DNA of 64,000 nt, taken from positions 2,667,897-2,731,896 of the forward strand of contig JAZGTH010000099.1 of NCBI GenBank assembly GCA_036877525.1, given 5' to 3'. Below, in pieces: positions 11,263 through 27,400 of the stretch; positions within the stretch are counted from its first letter, which is position 1; each line of letters starts with the position of its first letter. The notes below the pieces were generated by a model, which was not told the origin of the DNA, searched no databases, and saw only the letters and a program-made list of their open reading frames with translations. The stretch comes from Chromobotia macracanthus (lineage: Eukaryota; Chordata; Actinopteri; Cypriniformes; Botiidae). A program made the translations under genes and the position numbers.

Positions 11263-12056
11263 GTAAGTACAAACGCCGTAAGATCTGTTTGTCTGTCTGT
11301 CTATCTGTCTGCTTTTCTCCAGTTCTCTTTCATTATGCAATGTTCAGATATTCTGTGCTATTGCTGCAAATTCCTTACGTATTTTATACTTCTGTTCTCA
11401 TTCTAACCATCTCCATGTAAGCTGGAATGGTTCATCTTGTTAATTGTGATACCTGTCATCTATCATGTTATAGTCTCAGAAGTACATACTGTTTTAGTAG
11501 GCAGTCTGAATACATTACCCTCTCATAGACCACTGAGAGAGGTATGAGTCTTCACACACAGACTCATTTCTGATACACGTTCATTTATTTAAATGTGTTG
11601 TAGTTATCATCAGTTTAGTCAACTCTATTCATAAATCAATTACAATCTTAGTGTCCCTAATCAGATATACTAATATACATCTTATAATAAACAATACAAT
11701 TTGCAATAATACCCTGTATTCTGTGTTATAAACCCTAACGTGTTTTTTCAAAATATGTAAAGCTGCTTTGAAACAATGCTCTCTATAAATAAATCTGAAT
11801 GCAATTTAATTTATTATGATGCATTTTTGTATATGGTTTTTGAACTGCTTAGGCATTGTGTTTTTTATTTATTAATACATGTATAGATGTTCAGATATAA
11901 ATAATAATTATAAAGCAATATACCTACTGTTTTTCTTTTTAAAAAAGTGTTTTAAACTGAGCAGAAGTTATGGTCAAATCTTCAAACATCACTGATACTC
12001 AAGGGCGTCTCTTTAAAATACACCAGGGCTCAAAACTGTCGCAGCTTCACTAAAAA

Positions 12057-12086
12057 CGTGCGTGTGTGTGTGTGCGCGCGCGCGCA
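12057..12086. repeat. (TG)n(CG)n alternating tract at a 3' splice site
   Basis: An uninterrupted purine-pyrimidine alternation of TG repeats followed by CG repeats ends about 16 bp before the AG (12101-12102) of the first coding TTLL1 exon. Such tracts favour Z-DNA. Here the tract occupies the branch-point and pyrimidine-tract zone. Confidence 0.75.
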
Positions 12087-12120
12087 TTTGTTTGTGTTTC
12101 AGGCTAGTGGAGTGTGTGTG

Positions 12121-17210
<5,090 letters not shown>

Positions 17211-18700
17211 CATCAGTTTTCCGACTTCTGCCCTTCCTTCTGGAGTTTCTGCACATCAGTAGAACAGTGACTGAGTTTGTAACTGCATTGCATGATCTGA
17301 CAGTTTCCACAGAGAGACCGGGATACATGTGGACGTCCCACACAAACCTTTTTGCGCATGATACCAATGTGCCTTTCCAGGCAATTTTGATATATGCTAA
17401 ATGTTTGAAGATTTACAGTTTAAATAGAACGAAATATGAAATTATGAAGCAACACACTGGACTACATGGTTTTGTGGTCTCATATACACCCTCAAATGTC
17501 CTTTTATTTAAAAGAAAAATTAAGATTTTAGCTTTTTGTATATGTATGTTTTGTCTAATTTCTAATTAATTTATTTACCAAGCTCTGATGTTTTGAGTTT
17601 ATACTGTGTGAAATACAATATTTAGGCTGATCTTTGTTTCATTTGATGGTCAGTCTGAAACATCACTCAAAAGTGTTCAAATGATGGTGCAGAATAAACG
17701 CTGAATGGAAAATATTGCCAATAGTCAATATCTGTCTGTGTTTTCTGTAAGCATTGTAAAGACATGTAATAACTGCAGAAAACGCTTCATACTTGATATA
17801 AACTAGACATACAGTGTTATATCTGAATATGTAAAAAACTCACACCAGAAGTGTGTTTTTGTAAAATACATAACTGAAATGAATAAAACAGTATGTCTAA
17901 GTGTGTTAAAAGTAATTAAAATAAAAGGCTGTGTGGAGTAAATAAATCATTCAATGTTCATACAAATATATGGGAGTGTGGCTGGTGAATTTAACAGTGG
18001 CAAACAATGAATCTTAGTAGTGAAGGGTGAGACTGAAGATACTAAAATAGCACATACAGCATAAACGCTCCAATGATCAAAACTTACCGTCACAGCAAGT
18101 TCATCTGCAGCTGTGCTTGCACAAGCAAAGTGATATTTCTGTGAAAGTCTGTACACAATTTATTACAAGATTGAATGTGTATGTGTTTGAAATGTTGGTT
18201 TTAGTCAAATGTTTAAAATCAAAACATTAAAATAGAGACTGTAGTGATTGATGACTGAAGTCAATTGTATAAAGGCCATTAATTATGTTAACCTTTGTGT
18301 TTGTTAAATCTTTACAACAACGCACCAGCGGCCACTGCAGCCAAACTGTGAAGATACTGAAATAACGGGAAACGTCTAATTTAAGTATATTTTGAACAAA
18401 GTGTTTGCTTTTAAAAAGCACTGTTAGAGAAAAGAAAAAACACATTTTAGTCATTAAAATTTTAGTTACTCAGAACCTTTTAAAACAAGCCTTTTTTGAC
18501 AACTTCGCAGTTTCACAGCCTCCTCTATGCAGAACACGTTTAGTACATAATAATTGTGACTGTTTATGAAAGGAAACAGTCCTACAAATGACTGTTACAA
18601 GAGGAGGACTCCCCTAATAAATCCCCTCGATTTATTTACGTTTTATTCATTAAATCAAAATCATCATAATTGCTGCAGTTTTATAATGTGATTTGTTGTG
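17211..18700. other. TTLL1 3' UTR and TTLL1-PACSIN2 spacer
   Basis: AT-rich sequence after the TTLL1 stop. AATAAA appears at 17693 and within ATGAATAAAACAG near 17880, and either could be the TTLL1 poly(A) signal. No coding exon, RNA gene or clear transposon is visible. Only about 1.5 kb separates the TTLL1 stop from the PACSIN2 promoter. Confidence 0.5.
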
Positions 18701-19390
18701 AGCTGTCGTCCTGTCAGCGCATGTGTTGGGCTGCAGTGAGGGCGGAAGTGACGTCAGAGAGGCGCGCCTCTGCTATTTGTCGTTGAACATCGATGAAAAT
18801 CGAGAGAAAGTCGAAGAAATATCGACACACGAGCGGCGGATCTGAACTTCAGGTAACGATTAGACATGATGTTCGCTGGCGAATAACCGCGACGCCACGC
18901 GGTTTTTCCGCTGTCTGAAAACTTTGTGAAATCGTGTGAGAGCCGCAGATCAGTCACTCAATATCTCGATCTGTCGTCACACATTTATACGCGACGCGTT
19001 ACGTTTCAGTTTCTGCTCGCGTCGGTTAATGCGGTTTGTAAAGATTTCGGCGGGTTTAAGGCGGCGGTCTCACTTTTTCTCTGTATTTCCTCTTTATTCT
19101 CTATTTGATCGATCGTGTCGTGTGTTTCTTTAAACGCGTGATCTGCGAGGTGAAGACGCAGGGCGGGGCCGTGTCGTGTCATATATTCAGTGTTTGTCAT
19201 CGCACTTTTTGTTTTTCCATTGTCTTGTTCGGGCATTGTTATGACCGAACCGGTAGTTTCCTGTGTTTAATGTGGTCATGTTTAAGTAAATGTTTCCTTT
19301 TGAACACTATATTCATGCCCAAAAGAGCCGCATTTAAGCCGCATGTCCGTTGTGACGTCACCCTGCCACCCCGGGACGTCCTGGCTATGT
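18700..19390 (+). promoter_or_regulatory. pacsin2: PACSIN2 promoter and CpG island with an ETS-CRE composite
   Basis: CpG density rises sharply here (for example 18740-18910 and 18960-19150), then falls. CGGAAGTGACGTCA at 18743-18756 joins an ETS site to a full palindromic CRE (TGACGTCA), a known composite promoter element. It lies about 100 bp upstream of the donor at 18852/18853, as expected for a TATA-less CpG-island promoter. Confidence 0.65.
18770..18852 (+). other. pacsin2: PACSIN2 non-coding exon 1 (5' end uncertain)
   Basis: A good donor (CTTCAG|GTAACG) follows the ETS-CRE element inside the CpG island. The first coding exon at 21435 begins with an acceptor and only two untranslated bases, so an upstream leader exon must exist. 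No long + strand coding frame is present here. The transcription start is an estimate. Confidence 0.5.
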
Positions 19391-20261
19391 AAACAAATGG
19401 GGTCGGCTTTTAATAACTTTTACATTTTTAAGGCTCTGTCATAGTGGTCATATGCAGACTGTTGTTTGTCATTGCTGCTGTTGGTCCACTTTCGTGATGG
19501 ATGCAGGAACCTCAACTGATTATGCCCAATTGATTATGAAGAAAGTCTCCGGCAGGGACAGTCACTGCATGTTACCTTCTGCCTCCCATGGATCGGTTCA
19601 GGGTGCAGAGACGGGCATTGTTCTCGCAGGCTTTGAGGATTACTGGAACAATCTGTTTTCTTTTAGTTGGTTGAGTAAGAACCTGCAGAGGCGTTGATTG
19701 CTTCTTATGGGACATTGGTCGTAAACCACACAGTGTTCTCAGATAAACCTCTTCAGTGCTTTAGTTCCTGAAGAACTGCTGGAGGAATTGAACCAGCATT
19801 CAGGAGCTGAACATTGGTAGGTGATGATCTCACAGATGATAGAGCAGTATGAGGACTCAAGGACTTGAGGACTCAACTCAAAGACTTTAGCTGCAAATCA
19901 GAATCTCAACAACAATTAGCTATTGGAATTTAGTTTAAGAAAGCAAATAGTATGTAGAGAGGCTGGTCTTGAGTTGTGATTGCTGGTCCTGTTCACTCAC
20001 AACCTATAAAAATGCTATTAAACAAAACACAACACCGCTCTAAAACATCACACAGGGCCCTTAGGCCTGCGTCTCGGCACGTATTTGCGGAGTGTCATAA
20101 CATCAGAGTGTGGCAGGTTTATTTCGACGGTCAGATCTGAAGAACATTTTTAGTTGTACAACTGAAAAATGTCTGTGCCTTGTATGGCTGCCTGAAGGTT
20201 CGAAACACATGTAGACCTCAGTGTGTGCCCATGTTAGGCAGACATGACAGATGTTAAAGTC

Positions 20262-20370
20262 ACTAGCTCACCCAGAAATAAAAAGTCTGTCATTTACTCA
20301 CCCTTATGTTGTTTTTCCTGTGAAACCTAAAAGGAGATTTTTGGCAGAACACAGAAGCAGAAGAGAGTCT
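20262..20370. mobile_element. Fragment of a dispersed fish repeat in PACSIN2 intron 1
   Basis: Contains CACCCAGAAATAAAAAGTCT and GTCATTTACTCACCCTTATG, matching in style the common otophysan repeat with TCATTTACTCACCCTCATG. A related, more complete element lies at 29691-30004. Identification is from memory of the repeat family. Confidence 0.45.
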
Positions 20371-20655
20371 GAAGTTTGTTGCACGTGTGTGCGCGCAGGT
20401 GTGTGTGTGTGTTTGCGCAGGCGCGCGCGTGTGTGTGTGCCGGCGCGTGTGTGTGTGTGTGCCGGCGCGTGTGAAGGGTCTGCTGCTTGTTGCGTGTGGG
20501 TGTGCGCGCACATATGAAGGGTTTAATGCTTGCATGTGAAGGGTCTGAAGTTTGAGGTGTGTGTGTGCACGTGCATGAAGGGTATGAAGTTTGATGCTTG
20601 TTTCTGTATGTGTGTATGTTTGGTTGTTTCATAGTGCTGTGTGTGTGTATTTTTC
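20370..20655. repeat. GT/CG-rich low-complexity tract with degenerate tandem units
   Basis: Long alternating GT and GC runs (GTGTGTGTGTGTGCCGGCGCG occurs almost twice) are followed by imperfect units built around GTGAAGGGTCTGAAGTTTG, GAAGGGTTTAATGCTTG and GAAGGGTATGAAGTTTG. The alternating part is prone to Z-DNA. Open frames on both strands here are low-complexity artefacts. Confidence 0.75.
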
Positions 20656-21436
20656 CTGGTAAAGCAGCTTACTGAGGTCAGAGACATTAAATGCTCCTGG
20701 AAAAATGACAGGAATTTTCCTCACTTCCCCAGAATTTTCCACAGCGAGTAACATTAAGTTGTGTGCTGACAGCAATGAGCTTGTTTTTAGATTATATGCT
20801 GTTGTGTGTAAAATGTTTTTCATCTTTTCTTGCAGTGTTGTGTGATAAATGAACTGTCAATACAATGCATTATTGTTTGAGGATAACCAGTTCAAAGGAA
20901 ATTATCAGATGTAGCTGTTGCCTGCAGTGTTTGACCCGCAGGTCACGACTCACATGGACCAGCCGGGCACCTGCTGAGATTCATGTTAATATTAGAAAAA
21001 GTTTTTCCAAGATTCAGCCTCACTTGCAGTTGTACACAGTGAAAAACTACATTCATACTGCAATAGGGTTATGAGACCCAAATTTAGGGGTGATCCAAAT
21101 AACACTCTAGGATGAAAAAATACATTTGTAACAAATCAAAATGGCATTATGACTGACCATGATAATTGGCATCATTTTACACTGTATGATCTAAGGCATG
21201 TTCAACTGTTCGGTGCCCTGCGGAGTTCACCTTTTTAACTGGGGCTGGAGATAAATTCTGAAGGGCAATGACACTTTAAGCCTGGAGTTGACTAGCCAGA
21301 CCTAAGAAGTCTAAAGAGACCAGTGTTGTGATTTAGGCCAAATCATTCCAAAGAGAATTTCTTGATCAGTAGGTGGCGCTTTTCTTAAACTGCTGAGGGT
21401 GATGAAATGACCATAGTGATGTTTATTATTTCAGCC

Positions 21437-24400
21437 ATGTCGGACTTCAATGACTCTCTGACTGACGTGTCCAGCGAGAGCTTCTGGGAGGTACGTAACA
21501 TGCTCACACCTGCGGATAAATTTCTCTGTTAGTTCAGCTTGTTTTTAATCAGCATGCGACTTTTCATCTCAGGTGGGGAACTACAAGCGTACGGTTAAGC
21601 GTGTGGATGATGGAAACAGGCTGTGTAACGACCTGATGAACTGCATTCACGAGCGAGCACGCATAGAGAAGGCATACGCGCAGCAGCTGACGGAGTGGGC
21701 CAAACGCTGGAGGCAACTCATTGAGAAAGGTAAGCCCCTGGAGCTTTTCATTGGCTCAGTGTTTGTTCAAACACAGTATATGTTGAATTAACAGGACAGG
21801 TTTGGGTAGAAAATCTCTAACTTTTGTACAATTAAAACTTCAATTTTAATTGTACAAAACGGTTCAAAAACAGTTTTAAATTAGGTCATTTCAGGTAAAT
21901 TGTGGTAATTTCATGTTGGTCTAAATTTGTAATTTTTTAGTTTGTGTGATGCCCTACGTTGTTGTTCCCTAGAACTCTGATTCTTTGTCATCCCCAAGAA
22001 TTGATAGTTGTTTAAACACAGGAGTTAAATCATGGAGAAGCATGCGGTTGTTCTTCTAGAGTCCATTTGACCTCCATGTTCTTGTCGTGTTGAATAAGAG
22101 GTACCTTCCATTGAATAAGTGGACAGTAATAATTAATTGGAATTAGACGCGTTCACGAGTATGTGAGGTCACAAGTGAGTCACAAGTGAGCAGTATTTGT
22201 GTGATGATGTTAAGACTGCTAGGCAACGGATCCTGGGCTCAGTTTTGGCTTGGTTGTGTGAGTTCAGACCCAGTTTAGAGCAGATAAAACAGTATTTCAT
22301 GTGTAAACTTATTTGACAGCTTGCGTTTCTGTGTTTAACATGGTGAAGCTCAGTTAGTTCCAGTGACTGAGTCACTTGGAGTGTTTACAGTGTCTGTTGA
22401 AGGAATTGTACCATTTGTTAATGTAATATCTTTGTTGTTTCCCTTACTTTGTACTTTCTTGGTGATCTGTCCTATAGCGTGATGGTCAGGTTACTGCTTA
22501 CACTTCCTGTTAGGCCATCAAGCATGACATCACTTCCTGTAAAACATGCTGTGAAGAGGTTCATCTACAGATGTGAAGTGAAACGTTAAACGCACCAAAC
22601 ATGCCGTTAGAAACAGGATTGAGTGTTTACAGTAAGGAACAAGCTTACATGGAAATGAAACTTGAGACACTTGGTATTTCAGTTCAGCTGTAACATTTGA
22701 TACACACTGTCAGTACAGACACCACAGTAACTTGACATATTAATATTGAGTTCATAATGCAGAATTCATAGGTGTGTCAGACAGGTATGTATATGTAAAT
22801 GATTTTACAATAGCGTAAATTGGGCAGTGGGCATTGCATCGATTCTTATTTATATGGTTTCAGTTCAGCTTAATCCAGTTCACAGATAATATTTACATCC
22901 TCTTACAGTGTTTCAGTGGTATATGGAGGAATCTCTTCCCCTGAAATGGGTCCAGGGGCATGATTTTATATTAACATTTTAAAATTAAATGCATCAATCT
23001 GGTGCTGACAGCAAAATTAAGTGACTAGATCTATGAAAAATACTTGTAAACAGTTTTGTGCTCCAGCAGTATTTGAATCATTGGTTGCATCTATATAAAT
23101 GGTGATAACGGGGCAGGAAAGTCACATACACAACACATGGTAAATGAGAGTTTTAACCATTTATTATCTTTGTCTTTACTGTATGCATTCTTATTAAAGC
23201 TACAAAAAATATTCAGCAGCACGAGGGCAGTTCAGGTGCTTGCATGTGGCATGCGGGAGCCGAAAGGGGACAGTTCAGGTGCTTGCGTGTGGTGTGCGGC
23301 GTGTGGGAGCTGCAGGGGGCAGTTCGGATGCTTGCGTGTGGCATGCATCCGAATCAGATTTTACACGGTTTTGAAAGAAAATGTCTGTGGTATCGGCTCC
23401 TAACAGAATGTATTGTCCACTGAGTTTTGTAACATTGTTGGATCGTGTTTGTTCATTGTTCTTGTCTGGTAAATATGATAATTCCAGTGGTCCATTGTAA
23501 TCACATCACACCTTGTTAGTCATTCAATCTTGTAAAATAGGGTTGTTGACATATCTATTTTTGAATAGCTGAACTTACAGCAGGGGTGTCCAAACTCAGT
23601 TCTGGAGGGTCAATGTCCTGAAGTTTAGCTCCAACTTGCCTCAACACACCTGCCTGGAAGTTTTGAGCCAGTAAGCCAGTTAGCTGGTTGAGGTTGGTTT
23701 AATTGGGGTTGAAGCTAAACACTGCTGTACACCCCTGGTTTACAGGGTAAGAACTCTGCAAGAGCAAACATTGAGGACATTGGATGGCTCAGGGTGGCAC
23801 ACTGGGGGTTTCATGTGTTCAAGTGATGGTTAACAATGATTGGCCACCTTTACCACCTTGAGCTTGACTGTCAGATCATCTTGCAGTTTATTTAGAAATT
23901 TCGCTGGTTTCATGTAGGTTATTTTTCTCCCTGCAATGGCTCCTGTAGGTCCTCAGTATGGAACGGTGGAGCGAGCATGGTGTGCTCTAATGACGGAGGC
24001 AGAGAAAGTCAGTGACCTGCATATAGAAGTCAAAGCTGTTCTGATGGGTGAGGACTTTGAGAAAGTGAAGAACTGGCAGAAGGACACCTACCACAAGCAG
24101 ATGATAGGGGGCTTCAAGGAGACCAAGGAGGCAGAAGATGGTTTTCGCAAAGCCCAGAAACCCTGGGCCAAAAAACTCAAAGAGGTTTGAGCTTAATCAC
24201 ATCAGATCAGATACATGCCACCCAACCACACGTTAAGTATATGCTTAAACTTCAATTGTATTGATATTTCACAGCTAGCATCACTCTTTCTCATTTGTGT
24301 TTAAACAAATGTATGCATGTAAATGCTGCAGACATAAATGATCTTCAAAACAAGCAGCTGGCTGAAGGAAGCTGTGGTAGTACTTTTATATGGACATGCT

Positions 24401-27400
24401 TTAAAACCTAAACAATTACTGCAGCATTATCTTAAACAATTATTTTGTATTAAGTTGTCAGTGTATCTTTTCTCTACATACTGTTATTGATACATGCATT
24501 TGCCTAAAGAGAAACTTTCTGTTCAAATTTAGTGTTGTTCCAAAGCAGCTTTATAGGAAAACGGGAGATTACAAATTAAAAATAAACATGAAATATACAG
24601 AATAAAATGCATTTAGAATTTATTTAATGACAGAATGAAACTCTATTAATGTTCTGTAAATATGAACTGTTTAATTTTTGGTCTGCATAAATAACTTGCA
24701 CCTAATTTCCTTGGGTAGTCTACTGTAAGTATCTAACCTGTAATTTACGTATGAGTTTTGTTTGCATTTGTTTAAGAGAGATATGCATGTTATTGTGTGT
24801 TATGATTTTGTAGCACATTCAAGATCATTTGCAGTGTGCTGTTATCTGAATGTAGAGGTCACAGTGATAAGAACAGCAGCTTTGAGATGTATCTCTCAAC
24901 ACAATCTTTAATGCACGCTTCATTGCCGTCAGGTGGACACATTGAAGAAAGCCTATCACAACGCCTGCAAGGAGGAGAAAACTGCCACCACCCGCGAGAA
25001 TTCGAGTAAACTTGACAATAACAACCCTGAGACCCAGAGGAAACTTCAGGAGAAAGTGGAGAAGTGCCAACAGGAAGTTCAGAAGGTGTGTCTGTGCGCT
25101 GTGGACCCTCACACATGCAGATCATATTTGTTTGTGCAAGTGAGCTAAGTGCAAGCGTACACTTCTGTAACACTTCAAGACACCAAATCGTCATCATAAA
25201 ATAAATACACAGGCTATTTGCTTCTTTACAAGGTATGTAAATGACCTATTGGGGTATTTTCCATTGTTGATTGTGATGGTTGTATTTCTAGCTGTTTTTG
25301 CAGTTGTAATAAATTGTCATAATGGAGTGCAGAAGATGTCTTGGTGTGTGAGGAAACTCGACAGACGTCATATGTCTCTGCTCTGGGATGTGTTATAGAA
25401 TAAGGAGCGTTATGAAAAGGCTCTGGAGGAGCTGGACAAGTTGACCCCTCAGTACATGGAGAACATGGAGCAGGTGTTCGACCACTGTCAGCAGTTTGAA
25501 GAAAAGAGACTGAGCTTCTTCAGCGACCTTCTGCTCAGCATCAAACAACACCTCGACCTCTCCACCAATCACAAGTGAGAACACGTGTTTTACGCATTTA
25601 CATTTTACTTTGTTTGACCATGGAACTATTTTGTGGTGAAATTGTTACAATTATGTAACACATATGTTGTTACTGTTATGTAATTTCTTACATAAATATT
25701 GTAACTGTTCTATATCCTGATAAGGGATTCTCTTAATTTGGCCGATCTTTTGAACTGATTGAGATGATTTGATGTCTTCAAACATCCGAAGACAAGCATG
25801 ATGATGTCAAAACATTTTGCATAATTACGATGAGTTTGACAATGTCTTGTTTCAATAAATGTTGTAATATAGACAGTGTTTTGCATAAGCTCTTGTTTAG
25901 AGGCAGGCATGTTTTTAAAGGCATGTTAAATTTGTTGTGCTTGCTTGTCTGATAAAACAATAATATACATAATTACTGTAAATAATATAACCAAGGCAAC
26001 ATATGTGGTATTACTTTATCTAAAAAAGGTTCTAGTCCTAGAGACTGGAATCAGCTGCTAAACTCCTGTTTACTCCTGTGCATCTTTAACCCTGATATAT
26101 CCGGGGTATTACTGTCTGTCACTAGCATTGTTTTTTCTGAATGGGCAGAAATGCAGCGTTTTTGTAGCAACAGCCAACAGAATCACAATTCTCACAGAGT
26201 GTGAGAGTTTGCAGTTGCATGAGATGTACAGTAGTGATGTCATTGTTTACAAATCAGTATCTTAAACATTTGAATGTGAATGAATTCCTTTAAATTCACG
26301 CTCAGGAATTCACACGCAGGAACACTGAATCCGCACGCCCACAGGTGGCTGTTGTGTGAATGTGATGCCTCTGTCCCATCAGGTACAAGACTGTGTATCA
26401 CACGCTAGAAGACACCATCCAAGGTGCTGATGTACAGGAAGACCTCAAGTGGTTCCGCTCAAACCATGGACCTGGCATGACCATGAACTGGCCTCAGTTT
26501 GAGGTACCCGCACTTGATTCACACTGCGCTAATCCAATTGGTGCATCACTTCTGATGTTTAGACCTGACTCGCATGTATGACTAATTCATTTCTTCAGAT
26601 ATATTACAGACAGTATCCTTGTCTTTGTATCTATGACAGTTGTGACTGTAACCACGTAAGCATCAATATTCATCCAATAAAAAAGTTGTCAGTAGATTTT
26701 GGCTGAGCAGGATTGACACATTCAAAATGATCAAATTTAATCTGATTGATCGATCTGACTGATGTATTGATCTGTCCTAGATCTGTTGTACTGCAGAACT
26801 GAAGACAGTATATGGCTGAAGTGTGTGTGTGTGTGTTTGCGATGTAGGAATTGTCCATGGATTTAAATCGAACCCTCAGTCGGCGAGAAACTAAGAAGAA
26901 ACAGACTGATGGAGTTACACTGACGGGAATCAGTCAAACTAGTGATCAAGTTTCTAAAACCAGCAGCAGGTAACAAACCTCATTTCACTTCAGCGCTACA
27001 TGTTGAATACAGCTTCATGGTTTTCTGATATTTACAAATATCTTTATCAAATCAAGTTTATTATCTCTCTCTAACAAACATCTGAAGTTATATCTGTATA
27101 TCAGCTATTAAAAACACAATTTAACTACTGCTAGAAATGCTTATAGCATTCCTGCAGCCAAACTTATGGCTAAACTAAAGCCAAGAGACCAAAGAAACGA
27201 TACACACCAGACCTGTACTGCACAATCCAGTTCCAGTGAGCAGAAGTTAAGAGAAATACAAAAATTTTAGCAATACTTGATGCCTGATCTGACCAGTGCA
27301 TTAGACGTGTTTGTTGTTGTCCGTAGCGTAAACACCCCTTAACTGCTTTCTTGAGTTTGTATGTGTATATAAATGTCTAGTATGTGTTTATATATGTGTG

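Larger units (their letters stand above)
21730..23948 (+). other. Large PACSIN2 intron (between coding exons 2 and 3)
   Basis: Holds the hairpin at 21822, a small duplication of TCACAAGTGAG at about 22170-22190, the minisatellite at 23224 and the MITE at 23581. The acceptor TCCTGTAG|GT at 23948/23949 is clear. Nothing else coding or structural is visible. Confidence 0.6.

Noticed and set aside
20251..20632. Cys/Arg-rich and His/Thr-rich open frames on both strands
   Set aside because: These come from GT/CG low-complexity DNA in PACSIN2 intron 1; all frames are open only because of composition.
23137..23403. 88-codon frame in PACSIN2 intron
   Set aside because: Spans a three-copy minisatellite; no domain, no splice context.
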